A stretch of DNA of 64,000 nt from Liolophura sinensis (Eukaryota; Mollusca; Polyplacophora; Chitonida; Chitonidae). Positions 11,969-24,284 of the stretch are shown here, in pieces (position 1 is the stretch's first letter; the number at the start of each line of letters is the position of its first letter). The notes beneath the pieces are model-generated. The model saw nothing but the letters and a program-made list of their open reading frames with translations, had not been told where the DNA came from and ran no database searches. The position numbers and the translations under genes were made by a program. The DNA lies in the NCBI RefSeq assembly GCF_032854445.1, contig NC_088295.1, forward strand, positions 61,919,249 to 61,983,248, in the 5' to 3' direction.

Positions 11969-12717
11969 TGTATCCTTTATATAATATAAATATATATTCC
12001 TATCTTGTTTTACCTCTATTATCAATGACTTTTAACATGTTACATCAAAATATTTGCGGTCTTGGCGCTCATGGAGAGGAATTCAAGTGTTATATTCAAA
12101 ATCTTAAGCCCGCTCCTCATGTTATATGTCTCCAAGAAACTTTTTTAAAGCCACATATGGATTTTACTTACCCTGGGTATTTTATAGGTAGAATGGATAG
12201 GAATACAGACGGGAGAGGGGGCCTGGCCATGCTTCTAAAAGACGGCCTATCCTTTTCAGAACTAAAGTTACCTCCCTTTAACAGTATTGAGGCACAATGT
12301 TTTAATATTGCTACGAGGTCTGGTGCACCCACAAGTGTTGTTAATATATACAATCCTTCTAGTCGTATTGATAGAAAAGATTTTGATACTCTTATGTCTT
12401 ATATTAATAGCACTTATATATTGTGTGGGGATTTTAACGCTTACGGACCCTTATGGGGTAGCATTACAACGAATTTCAATGGAAGGGTAATGACTGCTCT
12501 AGTTAATGATTATGAAATGTGTGTTTTAAATGATGGGACGGGCACTCGTGTAGATCCTCATTCTGGTAATCTGTCTCACTTAGACCTTACTCTTTGCTCA
12601 GCAGATATAGGTCTGTCTTTTAATTGGTTCGTTGATACCATAAGCCCTTGTCCTAGCGACCACTTACCAGTTCTAGTCACCTGTAATATAGACCACCATG
12701 TGAATCCTGTAGGCTAG
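11968..12717 (+). CDS. LINE ORF2, endonuclease part
   Basis: Exonuclease-endonuclease-phosphatase fold that nicks the target DNA. Visible motifs are HQNICGLG at the start, CLQETF (catalytic Glu), GRGGLAMLL, VNIYNPSS, CGDFNAYGPLWG (GDFNA) and the terminal CPSDHLPVLV (SDH, catalytic Asp/His). The ATG at 11968 overlaps the ORF1 stop as TAATG. The frame ends at TAG 12715; the RT frame that follows is in the same register, so the original ORF2 was one polyprotein. Confidence 0.88.
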   Translation: MYPLYNINIYSYLVLPLLSMTFNMLHQNICGLGAHGEEFKCYIQNLKPAPHVICLQETFLKPHMDFTYPGYFIGRMDRNTDGRGGLAMLLKDGLSFSELKLPPFNSIEAQCFNIATRSGAPTSVVNIYNPSSRIDRKDFDTLMSYINSTYILCGDFNAYGPLWGSITTNFNGRVMTALVNDYEMCVLNDGTGTRVDPHSGNLSHLDLTLCSADIGLSFNWFVDTISPCPSDHLPVLVTCNIDHHVNPVG

Positions 12718-12732
12718 CCTCCCAGATGATGT

Positions 12733-15700
12733 GTGAAAAGGGCAAACTGGGATGTATACAAAGAAGAATGTTTGAGGTCTTTTTCTCAGGATGTGTATAA
12801 TAATGATGTTGATATTTTTGCAGATAATGTACTTAATGCCATTGATGTGGCTGCACAAAAATGCATTCCAAAATCCTCAGGTAAGGTGTCTAGTAAAATA
12901 CCTGTTCCTTGGTGGAACGACGATTGTTCTAATGCTATAAAAAATCGGAAACGTTTAAAAAATCGTGCAAAACGCACTCGCCTATACCAAGACATTGTTT
13001 TATTTAAACGAGCTAAAGCTGTAGCACAGCGGGTGATTAAAACAACTCAGAGAGATCACTGGCGACAATACTGTTCGAATTTATCTGAAAATACAAATAC
13101 CAAAGAAGTCTGGAATAAAATAAACTCGATTAAAGGTAAAAGAAAATCAAATAACACCCCAACTATTGTTCATAATAATAGTAATTATGTTACTAATATT
13201 GACAAAGCCAATATTTTGGCAGACAGTTTCTCTTTCGTTTCCAGTTCAAACAATTATTCTCCTGAGTTTATATCCCATAAGGAAAATATTGAAGAAATGC
13301 ATCCTTTTAATAATATTCTTTTTGATGACATGCCAATTAACAATGATTTTTCTTTACTAGAATTAAAGCAGGCCTTATCCTCATGTTCGGATTCGTCACC
13401 GGGTGAGGATACTATTACGTACTCCATGTTGTACAATTTGCCATATCACTGTATGACTATATTACTATTGCTGTACAATGCCGTTTGGTCTAGTATGAAA
13501 CTCCCTGCTAAATGGAAAACGGCAATTGTTGTGCCCGTTGCTAAACCAGGTAAGGATCCCTCGTTCACATCTTCGTACAGGCCTATAGCCCTCACGTCCT
13601 GTCTCTGCAAGGTCATGGAGCGTATGATAAATTCTCGATTGATGTGGTTTTTGGAGAAACACAATATACTTAGTCCAGTACAGAGCGGTTTTAGAAACAA
13701 ACGTTGTACTACTGACCATGTGGTTAATTTAGAAACCTCCATCAGACACTCTTTTAAATATAAAGATTATTTACTTGCCGTGTTTCTCGATATAGAAAAA
13801 GCGTACGATATGGTTTGGAGGACTGGGGTGTTAATTAAGCTGCGTAATATTGGCATTGGTGGGAAAATGTTGGGTTTTTTAAAAGATTTCCTGTCCGGAC
13901 GTTTTATTAAAGTTCGAGTGGGACAGAGTTATTCTCGCATGGTTCCGGTGGAGAATGGGGTTCCCCAGGGAAGTGTCTTATCTCCCACTTTATTTAATGT
14001 AACCATAAATGACTTACCCAATGCCATATCCCCTAAATTAAATTGCACGCTTTTCGCTGATGATAAATGCATGTGGTTTTGCTCTAGGTCCCTTGCCTCT
14101 TGTGTCAAGCATATTCAGCAAGGTCTAGATGATATAATGAAATGGAGCCGGGACTGGGGGTTTAAGTTTTCTTCTGTTAAAACAGAAGCTGTTGTGTTTA
14201 CACGGCGCCATACTGGTAATGTTTGTCTAACCCTTAATAACTCGACGATCAAAATCTCCTCTTCTTTTAAGTATCTCGGGGTTATATTCGATAATAGGCT
14301 TACTTGGGGTAGACATATTGACTATTTGATAGCAAGATGTGATAAAGTTCTAAATTTAATGAGGTGTGTATCGGGAAAATGTTGGGGGGCTGAGAAAAAA
14401 TCATTACTACTGCTATATCGCTCTCTCATCCGTACCAAACTTGATTATTGTTGTGAAGCCTATGATTCTGCTTGCATTACGCTTAAAGAAAAATTAGATT
14501 CTGTCCAGTGCGCAGCGCTGCGGATATGTACAGGAGGTATGCGCACCACACCACTTAACGTTCTACAGGTATTCTGTAACGAGTGGCCATTGTCTATCCG
14601 TCGGCGCCTGCGCACCCTCAAGTTCTTTTTCAGGCTCAAATGTTCGGTTAATAATGCTTCGTCTCGTTTGCTCGAACCTTCCTTTTATGACAACTTGCAT
14701 GACTTAAATAGTTATGCTGGGTTACCATTTAGTTTGAGATCAAAAAACATATCTTCGTCTTTAGATTGTGATAATGTTGCTTTGCAGTCCTCCCGTGTTC
14801 CTGATTTCCCCACATGGAATCTAGAACCTCCCTACATTTCGACTACTCTGAACGATGATAGAAAAAAATCTGATAATCCGAATGTTTCCTTACTATGTGC
14901 TACGGAATATATACATACAAGCCTATCCCAGTACTTGCAGGTATACACTGATGCCTCCAAGTGTCCAGACAGCAACAGAGTTGGTGCAGCTTTTTGTGTC
15001 CCAGAGTTAAAATATTCCAAATCCTTTAGATTATCCAATTTTATCTCAGTATTTACAGCAGAACTTACAGCTATCATCTGTGCTCTTCAGTTTCTCCTCG
15101 ACCTAAAACCTTCTAGGGCTGTTATACTTACCGATTCTTTATCTTCCTTGCAGGCCATGTCAAATTATGTCTGGTATAATTCTTCATCACTTGTGTTTGA
15201 AATACTACATTTATGCACCGCTCTTCGTTACCAGGGCGTCTCTGTGAGTTTTGACTGGGTACCAGCTCATGTCGGTATTGTGGGAAACGAAATGGCAGAC
15301 TCCCTGGCGAAGAGAGCTTCATCCTTTTTAGATATATCCATACACGTGCCCTTAAACATTAATGAAATCATGAGTCATGTCGCACCTAAGTTTGTGGATA
15401 TTTGGCAGCGGCAGTGGGATGAAGCTAATAAGGGGAGGTTTTTTCACCAGTATAATCGTTCTGTCTTGTTAAATTCGCCAATATCATTACGTTCCCGACG
15501 AGATGAAACGCTAGTTTTCCGCCTTATTTCTGGACATGTACCTACAAATACCTATTTATTCAGAATGAATCTGCACCCATCTGGGTTATGTGACGTATGC
15601 CTAATTAACGATGATATCGCTCATCTCTTATTTACGTGTACCCGGCACTCTAACGCTCGCCGTGTTCTTTACCGGGACTTACGCTCCATTGGCCTTCGGC

Positions 15701-15795
15701 ATTTTACGTTAGCATCTGTTTTAAATCCTAAAGCGAACCGAAGTAAGACTTTCCAGGCCCTGGCGAATTTTCTTAGCAGATGTCGTCGTTTTTAA
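12733..15795 (+). CDS. LINE ORF2, reverse transcriptase and RNase H part (1020 codons)
   Basis: Non-LTR reverse transcriptase with YRPIALTSCLCKVMER, SGFRNKRCTTDHV, FLDIEKAYD (motif A Asp), GVPQGSVLSPTLFN and LFADDK (catalytic DD near residue 440). An RNase H domain follows: YTDAS (about 737), AELTAI, LTDSLSSLQA and PAHVGIVGNEMADSLA (about 845). A zinc knuckle C-x2-C-x7-H-x4-C (CDVCLINDDIAHLLFTC) lies near residue 955. Open to TAA 15793. No good start exists at 12733; it is the downstream part of ORF2, cut off by stops at 12715 and 12727. Confidence 0.92.
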   Translation: MKRANWDVYKEECLRSFSQDVYNNDVDIFADNVLNAIDVAAQKCIPKSSGKVSSKIPVPWWNDDCSNAIKNRKRLKNRAKRTRLYQDIVLFKRAKAVAQRVIKTTQRDHWRQYCSNLSENTNTKEVWNKINSIKGKRKSNNTPTIVHNNSNYVTNIDKANILADSFSFVSSSNNYSPEFISHKENIEEMHPFNNILFDDMPINNDFSLLELKQALSSCSDSSPGEDTITYSMLYNLPYHCMTILLLLYNAVWSSMKLPAKWKTAIVVPVAKPGKDPSFTSSYRPIALTSCLCKVMERMINSRLMWFLEKHNILSPVQSGFRNKRCTTDHVVNLETSIRHSFKYKDYLLAVFLDIEKAYDMVWRTGVLIKLRNIGIGGKMLGFLKDFLSGRFIKVRVGQSYSRMVPVENGVPQGSVLSPTLFNVTINDLPNAISPKLNCTLFADDKCMWFCSRSLASCVKHIQQGLDDIMKWSRDWGFKFSSVKTEAVVFTRRHTGNVCLTLNNSTIKISSSFKYLGVIFDNRLTWGRHIDYLIARCDKVLNLMRCVSGKCWGAEKKSLLLLYRSLIRTKLDYCCEAYDSACITLKEKLDSVQCAALRICTGGMRTTPLNVLQVFCNEWPLSIRRRLRTLKFFFRLKCSVNNASSRLLEPSFYDNLHDLNSYAGLPFSLRSKNISSSLDCDNVALQSSRVPDFPTWNLEPPYISTTLNDDRKKSDNPNVSLLCATEYIHTSLSQYLQVYTDASKCPDSNRVGAAFCVPELKYSKSFRLSNFISVFTAELTAIICALQFLLDLKPSRAVILTDSLSSLQAMSNYVWYNSSSLVFEILHLCTALRYQGVSVSFDWVPAHVGIVGNEMADSLAKRASSFLDISIHVPLNINEIMSHVAPKFVDIWQRQWDEANKGRFFHQYNRSVLLNSPISLRSRRDETLVFRLISGHVPTNTYLFRMNLHPSGLCDVCLINDDIAHLLFTCTRHSNARRVLYRDLRSIGLRHFTLASVLNPKANRSKTFQALANFLSRCRRF

Positions 15796-17214
15796 TAATG
15801 TTTTTTTTTGTTAACATGGTTGGATCAGCCTATTTGTTGCTTTTAAAGTGGTTGTTGTCGTTTTTTTTTTTTTTACCCGAACAGAACTGATGTGAGCTGA
15901 CGCTTCTACTGTTTTTTTTGTCCAGGTGTTGTGTATGTATACTGTTCAGCTCCTCCTGTACTACACTCTGTGTTCCATATATGTTATAACATCGTGAGTG
16001 TTCTAACGCCCACCTTTCCCAAAATCTCTCTTTTAACCCATGTACCTGCCCATCTTGTACTGTAAATATGGATTATACACTAAGAAACGGTCATCATAGT
16101 GAATAATGACCCTCTGCAAACACTTTTGTTTTTTTTTCTTTTAGTCATGAAGCCCAAAATTCGTCGGCTATAATGCTACAATGTCCATAGCACTAGTACT
16201 GAAACTTCTTCTTCTTGTCCGAAATAATATACTCTTCCTTTATATACTATCCAGCTAAAAAGCATTTTCAATGACGCCAAGTTTTGGCGCGCATCGGCCC
16301 TTTCGGCCGGAAAAGCGCCAGTGCAAATCAACCCCCCCCCCCCCCTCTATAACATATAACACAAAGGTCCGCAGACTAACAGTACATGAAAACGTTAAAT
16401 AGTCATACATAACACTCTTAACAGAGTTTTGAAATATTTGACCCAACAACACATCTGGGCGACATCTGTCAAACAATTCACCTAAGCGTTGTGGTGTGGG
16501 GAGTATTATTTTTTGTCCTGTATATTTTTAGTTCAGGCATCAGATATGAACCCTATTTAATGGTCTCTGATGCCATTTAACTGCAAATTTATTTTCGACT
16601 ATATCTCCGTTCATATTTCTAATAGCACAAGAAGTGAAAGGCTCAAAATAATTCTTAACAACATTTATACGGTTATGTATAATTCATTAAGACTGATCGG
16701 ATTATGTGATGAGTAAAATGTGCACATATCTTTCAATTTGCCATGTACATGTGTAAATTAACATTTACAATAAACGTCGTTTGTCATCTAGGGCACTCCA
16801 TGTATTGAAAATATCATCATTTCTACCACTGGATGGCTAATCACAAGTAACTGACACAATAAACTTTAAATGACTGATTTAACACTACCGTTGTTAGGAA
16901 TTCCCAAAAATGTGAGCTTAGAGATATAGAAAAGGCTTGTTTTGTGACAAAGTTTGGATGGTTGAAAGGAAAATTTGAGGTCCAGCGTATTCTAGTCCTT
17001 GTCATTGTCTTACGAGGTAAGGAGACAGAATTTGAAAGCACTTCAGTAGCGCATATTCTTGATATATTCTGTGTAGCTTATGTATTTTGAGGATTATTGT
17101 GGTGGGATGGTGATTCAGTAGTATAAAATAAGATTAGAGATAGATCTATAGATCTGCACATTTTCTAACATGTGTCACATATGCAAACCCTCAAGTCAAG
17201 TGGAGTTATGAAAT

Positions 17215-17412
17215 ATTCTTGCGCTGTGAGTTTTAATCCACCTCCTGCTATCTTCCTCACCAGCCGTACGTAGGTCTACCAGCAACCTGCAGATGGTTTT
17301 GAGTTTCTCGCGGGCTCTGCCTGGTTTCCTCCCACCATATTGCTGGCCGCCGTCGTATGAGTGAAGTATTATTAAGTACGGCGTAAAATACCACCCCAAA
17401 AAATAAATAAAT
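17215..17412 (+). mobile_element. tRNA-derived SINE, body
   Basis: CGCTGTGAGTTTTAATCCAC, GCCGTACGTAGGTCTACCAG, GTATGAGTGAAGTATTATTA and an (AAAT) tail. The head is replaced by ATGAAATATTCTT. Confidence 0.85.
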
Positions 17413-17859
17413 CAAACAAATTAAGTGAAGTTATATATACTGAATGCCCTCTTCACAGAATACAAGGAGAGGCGTGGTATTTATTCAGTTTCAGCCTGGG
17501 ATGACAGTATACTCATGATCCGCAACCCTTCGTGTTATGTAAATCCTATAGGTGTGAGAGTAAGCGATCAACAGAGGACCTATATTTATGATAGTTGAGG
17601 TGGTCTTGCATGAAGTTTCTGTGTTCACTTTCTTCTAGTAATGTGTCAACCTCTGAACGCCACATGTAACAGAGTTTGTCAATAATTTTGCCAATGGTCA
17701 GTGGACCCTCTTGGACCTTCCAGTTTGTTTTACTCCTAAAACTGACCACCGATATGGAAGTGAAATATTCTTTTGTACGACGTTTAACTCCAGTATAATC
17801 AAATTAAATTTTAAGAGATATACAGAATTAAACAACATCAGACAGTTTACATGTATTTA

Positions 17860-17935
17860 TTTTTTTATTAGATTGGTGTTTTATGCAGTATGTATTTCGT
17901 TTATATGACGGCGGCCAGCAATATGATGGGAGGAA
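17860..17935 (-). mobile_element. tRNA-derived SINE, 3' fragment
   Basis: TTAGATTGGTGTTTTATGCA and ATGACGGCGGCCAGCAATAT match the 3' half only. Confidence 0.75.
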
Positions 17936-18634
17936 ACCGTGCCAGAATACATGCATGTATGATAACAAAATCAAAATGATTTTAATTCCTCAGGAGTTAA
18001 TAAACCATGTACCATTTGTACCATTTTTATGACGAACTTTCTCACAATTTCTTACCAATTCGTCACATGAAAATGAAACGTCACTATAGGTGAGCACATT
18101 TATTGTATTTTCTTGTGGCAGCGCAAGTCCATGACGCCAAAATGCTGCCGCCATGGAAATATCACACTGAAGTCACCAGACATGACTCCCCATCCAGCAA
18201 CAGGTAATATTTTGAAAGTCTTTGGCATGACCCAATTTGGGGTTGATTGCGTATCCCCAGACACCGACCATTAGGCCACAGAAGCGGCCTTCCCACATGT
18301 GACGTACAGATTTGCACAATCATCTTACAGGTGGCACACATGCAAGTGGTCTTCAACAAACGATGGACGGTGCAAACGCTCGCAACGAGAGTCACTGAGT
18401 CTAACCCCACAAACAGTGATGGCGTTATACACGAGTAGGCCTACCACGATCGTTTATCACGCATATCTCATGCAGACTGATGAAGTAACCATCTGCATGG
18501 CAGGCGCGATTATGTCTAATGTTAATTCGAGGGCATTTCAAGTTGTGGGCTGCTTGTTTGTTGGTGAGCGGGATTCGAACACATATACACTAAAAGTATT
18601 TCACAAATCAGAATAATTCGTCTAAAGTGTACTC

Positions 18635-18770
18635 GCTCGTTGGGAAAGCCTGCGGATGGTCGTGGATTTCCCCTGGGCTCTGCCCGTTTTGTTCCCACAA
18701 TTATACTGATCGATGTCGTAAAAGTGAAATAGTCTTGAGTACGGCGTAAAAACACCAATCAAATAAATAT
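18635..18770 (+). mobile_element. tRNA-derived SINE, 3' half
   Basis: CCTGCGGATGGTCGTGGATT, CTCTGCCCGTTTTG and CTTGAGTACGGCGTAAAAAC with a short AAAT tail. Confidence 0.8.
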
Positions 18771-19158
18771 TTGTTCGTTGCTTACAACACCATGCAGTCC
18801 TAAATCTGTGAGGTCGAGAGTTCGAATCGACTTCAGGCAGAAAGTTTTCCAGGTTTGACGGGATTTTATTTGTTTCCTAGATGCTTCCCACATATGACGT
18901 GGTCATATATCGATGATGTCTGGTTGTAGCGCAATGGTCCAAACAAAACACTGACTTATCTGTAGTGTTGTAGTTTAATTGAAAGACGATATCTAAGACA
19001 CTATGCAAGAATCTGTAATAATCACATGATAAATCGGGTAACAAAATACTCCACCTACCTACATATATAATACGGAACCAAAATCAAATTTTAATCACAA
19101 GTTTAAACCATTACAATATTATATTTTTTACATGCGTAGGGACACCGTTTTTTATCCT

Positions 19159-19164
19159 TTTATT
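19159..19164 (-). promoter_or_regulatory. Candidate polyadenylation signal of gene B
   Basis: AATAAA on the minus strand about 135 nt past the gene B stop codon, the only such hexamer noticed in the first 150 nt of its 3' flank. Inferred from position; no transcript evidence. Confidence 0.4.
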
Positions 19165-19297
19165 AACTCACGTTTCGCTCTTGTAGCAATGATGATACAT
19201 AAAGGCAACGTGTTAGTTTAAATATGATTGTTTTTGATCTCCCGCTAACAAGTCGATGCAGGAAGATACCAACTTTCATACACGGGTCAATTCTCCT

Positions 19298-22200
19298 TTA
19301 AATAGGTTTTGAGGCATTTTCCTCTTCTCTAACAGATCCCTGCTTCTTGTCACTCTCCCAGGCTTCGATATCTTCCAGGCATTGTGGGAGAGTACGACCG
19401 CGTGTTTCCGGTGCAAAGAATAAAATGAAAGTCAGCACCAGGCAAAGTCCTCCAAATATTACACCTGGGCCCCAAGGTAATTTTCTTACCTGAAAGATAA
19501 CAAGAGGTTTCACAACTGTAAGGAGATAAGACTAGTATTGAAATCAACTTTCCGTACACCTCTGGGCAACTTGCTCTGTAAAATATTAATCGGTTAAATT
19601 TAACATAATATTATGTTTCTTGAATAGTGCCTAAATAAATTATATCACTCTAACATAATATTATGCTCTAGATCTCAAAATAGCTCGTAACATCAACGAA
19701 GGTATTCTGTTGGGACATCAGAACAAGTCTGTCATATGCAAGTGGATAATTTGCAGCCATATGATAAAATAATACATTCAACCGTCCGTCAGAAAACACA
19801 GCATCCTTTTGACTTGAAGCCGAAACAGCGAAAGCTGGGCTCGAACATGCGATCTCATTCATCAAGGGTCTGATAAGCGCAGCGAGCTGGAACTTTAACA
19901 ACAACGAAGCGCCTCAACTTGATCATTAGACCATTAGAGATACGAAATGCATTGTATGCAAGAAACAAATTGTGAGAAGGCTTCCATTATCAAGTGATAC
20001 TCTAGGAATGAGATTTTAAATGCGCTTTCTATCAAGTTTACAATTTTTATGGCGATCATTATTCAATCATGGAGGTCGCCATTCTGCAATGAAATTCAAT
20101 ATCACTCTCATTACTAGAAGGCACTCCGTCATATCTGATAAGGATGAAGAACGGTTTTAAAAATTACTAGATCCGGATGACCAGATCACCGCCAAAATTC
20201 AATACACTGGTCCTCAAGGCCAACATCTGCACAAAATTTCATCCAAATCAATGCACATATCTTTTTCCGTGAAAGTTGCTGAGAGACAAACAAACATACA
20301 GACAGACAGACAGAAAAACACCAGCAAAAGCATAACCTCCTTGGAAATCATCAATTACCAGAACACTGGAGAAGGGAGACAAGAAGGAACCAAGTCTCGC
20401 TGACAGTGACGCCAGTCCTAGGCCAGACGTCCTTGAAATATAAAATCAAAAAGTTATCAAGCGAAAAAGAAAATTTACTTTTAGGTTTCGTTGAAAAGGA
20501 TTCAATCTTCCATGAAGAAGGCGTTTGTTTGTTTATTATTTGGTTGGTGTTTTACGCTGTATTATTTGTATACGACCTCAACCAGCTTTATGGTGAGAGG
20601 AAACAAGGCGACCAAGCGCATGTTGGCTGGAGACCTTCCCACATACGATGGTATATAGAGTAATCCATTCTGGGTTGGACTTGAACTCACACCGATCGCG
20701 TTGGTGAGAGGCTCCTGGCCCGGAAGACGTATAGGGCTACAGTAAACAGACCATGCAGATTTCTGTGAACCACTAAACAATTGCCTTAATGACTCCAGTT
20801 ATGAAACGTATCAACTTTGGTGTGAAAAGGTATCATTTCAATGCATTTACATGCACATACCAAGTAGATATAAAATCACCAGCCGCCATAGAACCACTCT
20901 TTCAACTCTTTACGATTATAGAGTCACCTTCAACATTTCTTAACCATAATCTGTGGTAAATGCGAACTACTTGTTATTAATTTAGGTTTCTCTAATTAAA
21001 GTATTATTTGTAAACAAAATATGCTCATCCGGATGCCATTTTATTTGTCATTCCGCTGAGCTAGCACTCAATAGCCACTAAGCCACGGAGGCCCCACACA
21101 AAACTTTAAGACTGCAATGAATAGTTTTAGAGTGCAAAAAATAACCCCCCCCCCCCCAAAAAAAAAAAACAAACATCAGTGTTTGATGGCTTACCTGAAG
21201 TTGGTAGGGAATACTTCTGTTGTATAAACAAATACCAGGGTAAATGTGGCCGAGATTCCAAATTTACCGATGAATGTTACCCCTTGCATGGCCCTAACTT
21301 TGGTCTCTCCAACTGCAGAATAAATATAATGTAACAGTTACATTCAGCCGCCATGACACACGCCTGCGAGTTCAGTCCAGGTCTTTGACATGAAATTAGT
21401 TGATTTCCCAGTGTTTAGGGATTGTTTTTTTAGCCTTGTGAAAATAAGCGGTAGGCGAGGCTCATGTGGCCGTCAGAGAAGACGGTCAAGGCTCGGCCTA
21501 CATGAGAGCTTAAGGCGCGACTCAGCTCAACGATACTGGTCGTGCGGAGTAGGTCCCAGTTGCTGATGGCCACACGACTTTAAGGTTGACCGGCAAACAC
21601 TGGAGAAGAATTTCAACTGCATCGCGTCGTAGTAACGTGCTTAGGACCCGACGCATAGGTCGAGTTGAGTTGAGTTGGCTCTTAAGTTCTCGAATATGCC
21701 GAGCTTAACGTTCGTTCAAGGTCACTTAATTATGTGTCACCAATAAGCTGAACAGGCGGCCATTAACTTACCAAAGGTCGGTGCTTTTCCCTGGGCACTT
21801 CGGTTTTCTGACCGATAAAGGTATAATTAAGAATATACCACGATGCAATGTACCAGCCTGTTATTTTCATGGAGTGAGTGAGTGCATGGGGTTTAACGTC
21901 TTATTTTCATGGAAGACTCAGGAGCATGTACCAGAGGTTTGCCTTGGTTTGAAATGGAGAGTAAAAGATTTACTAGCATATCAACATGTCCAAATTATTC
22001 AAGCTTAGAGGGCCATTACTATTTTTATAACTTAATTTTTCGTTTTCATTTAGGTTTAGTCACAGTTTGTTTATTGTACTCCTTTTAACTAACCAGACTC
22101 ATATAGCCTATATCCCCTGTTTGTGTTAAATCGGACGCCCATAACTTTCAATATAATGTTAAACTTCAAGCAAAGCTGTCTCTTTTTATGATAATTATTC

Positions 22201-24216
22201 TTCATATCTTCGCATTCTTTAATCTCTGATCTACAGAAAGACGTTGGAATTTTTCTATTATTTATTTATTTATTTGATTTGTGTTTTACGCCGTGCTAAA
22301 GAATATTTCACTTATACGACGGTAGAAAGCATTGTGGTGAGAAGAAAGTGGGCAGACTTCGGGGAAAACCCACGACCATCCACAATTGTATTTTTCTGTT
22401 AAGGATTTCACGAAAAAGGTTAAAATGAGTTTCGGTTAAATTCCACCAATGTCAATGCTACTATGGTAAGTACTCTTCTATCCATATGCCGTTCTTGGAA
22501 GAGCGTCCGCTTGGGGGCTGTAGATCTAGGGTCAATCCTGGCCAGATCACACCTAAGGCTTCAAAAGATGAAGTTGTAGCTTCATCGCTTGGCGTTCAAC
22601 ATTAAGGGAATCGTGCAACGACTAGGAGTGGAATTGCGTACACTCTAAGGACTCCTTTGTCTACATACGACAGGAAAATTGTTAAATACGACGTTAAACC
22701 CCAAGCACTCACTCACTCACTCATATGCTGGAAATCGGCCGACAGACATACTCACTCAGGGTAAAGTTGAAGATACCAGCCAACAACAGGGAAAATGCAC
22801 ACAGTCCGTGTAACCCCACCAGTAGTTTTTTGCGTGCCAACCTGTAATCACCAGCAGTAAGCATGCAGATATGCAAATATGAGTATCTATCTAAGGGGGC
22901 AAAGCCAGTAAACCTGGAACCATTTTGCAATCGTTAAATTTGTTATTTACTTTCAAACTGTGATTCTACATTCTAATTATTTTTTTAATCTTGGTTATTT
23001 TACACAAAAGCAGTTATTATACCAAGAATAATGACCAACACGTGAACATGTACTTCAGCCAAATTAGTGACGTCATGGGAGACCAGTGTCTAATCGCACA
23101 TATTATACATGTACAGATAATTTGTTAATTCTAATCAAGCCAATTTTTGTTCTAAATGTTTACACATCATTATTTATTATTTACTTATTTTATTTTTGAT
23201 TTATGTGATTGGGGTTGTTCGCCGTGTTTAAAAATATTTTACTTATACGACAGCGGACAATATTATGGTAGGAGGAATCCAGAAGTAAGCAGCAATAAAA
23301 AGAAAACAATAAAAACTACATTTGAAAATACTTTCACATATTTTTTTTTATACATTTTTCCCACTGAATACAATGTAGTCAGATATATGGACAGTAAGGC
23401 TGCTTTATAAGCAAAATCTAGACAAAACATGTAATCATGTCACAATGACTTTTCTCTGGTCCTAAAACCGTACTTAATGTCAGATCATCTTTTACGTGCA
23501 CACGCATATATTACAAGAGTCGAGTTCGTCGGCATTTCATATTCATCCCTGCACATACAGGTACGGAATCAGTTACCTGTTGGGACGCAAAAAACTACTA
23601 GTGGAGTTACACAGACTGTAGGCATATTATTCATATGGTCCAAAAAGTCCACTGAGCAATCCACAAATTTAAGTGCAATTAAAATCTGATGAAAACATTA
23701 AAATAAAAAATACGGGCATTTTCATATACAGTTTATGTTAAGATGGTCAGTCTACTGATCCTTGTTTAATTATTATTCTTTCTATACTGCCAAATACATT
23801 GAAAACAAATGCATGCAGGGGAGTGTTATGGAGAGTTATGCCAGCAGGATGCATCAGTTAGCTACAAGCAGTATGACCATACCCACCATCTGAAAGAGAC
23901 GTAGAGAAACAGGTAAGATGGAATCTCCACCAAGGCACTGAAGAAAAAGTTTAAAATTCTGTCTCCAGCCATGGCGTAGGACATGAGAAAGATCCCGTAA
24001 TACACTAGACTGTTGACGAACCTGAAATTAAAAAAGGATTTAAGATCATAAGTATGGTGTTAATATACTAATTTACCTTTGATCTTTTTCTTTGACCTTT
24101 AAACTCCTGGTTTAAATCTTACCTTAATTCCATGCAATGGGTTTATTCAATATATAGGTTGTCTACTATCTTCCAATCCGTATAGCTGCATTTGGCCCCC
24201 ATATTACTGGCTATTG

Positions 24217-24284
<68 letters not shown>

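Larger units (their letters stand above)
11177..15795 (+). mobile_element. Non-LTR retrotransposon (LINE) of the I/Jockey group with RNase H, degraded
   Basis: The plus strand carries, in order, a gag-like ORF1 part with zinc knuckles (11380-11530), an AP-type endonuclease (11998-12700), a reverse transcriptase (about 13400-14350), RNase H (about 14930-15330) and a C-terminal CCHC knuckle (about 15590-15640). The endonuclease plus RT plus RNase H layout fits the RNase-H-bearing I, Nimb, R1 or Loa clades. The copy is broken in three places: a frameshift in a C-run near 11670 in ORF1, and two in-frame stops at 12715 and 12727 between endonuclease and RT. Its left part has a 190-bp block repeated inverted at 9716-9906. 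The exact 3' end is unclear; the DNA to about 16100 is T-rich and may be 3' UTR. Confidence 0.9.
15796..19297. other. Intergenic DNA between the LINE and the 3' end of gene B
   Basis: Holds possible LINE 3' UTR (to about 16100), three SINE pieces (17215-17412, 17860-17935, 18635-18770) and a candidate gene B poly(A) signal. No gene with supporting motifs was found on either strand. Confidence 0.5.
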
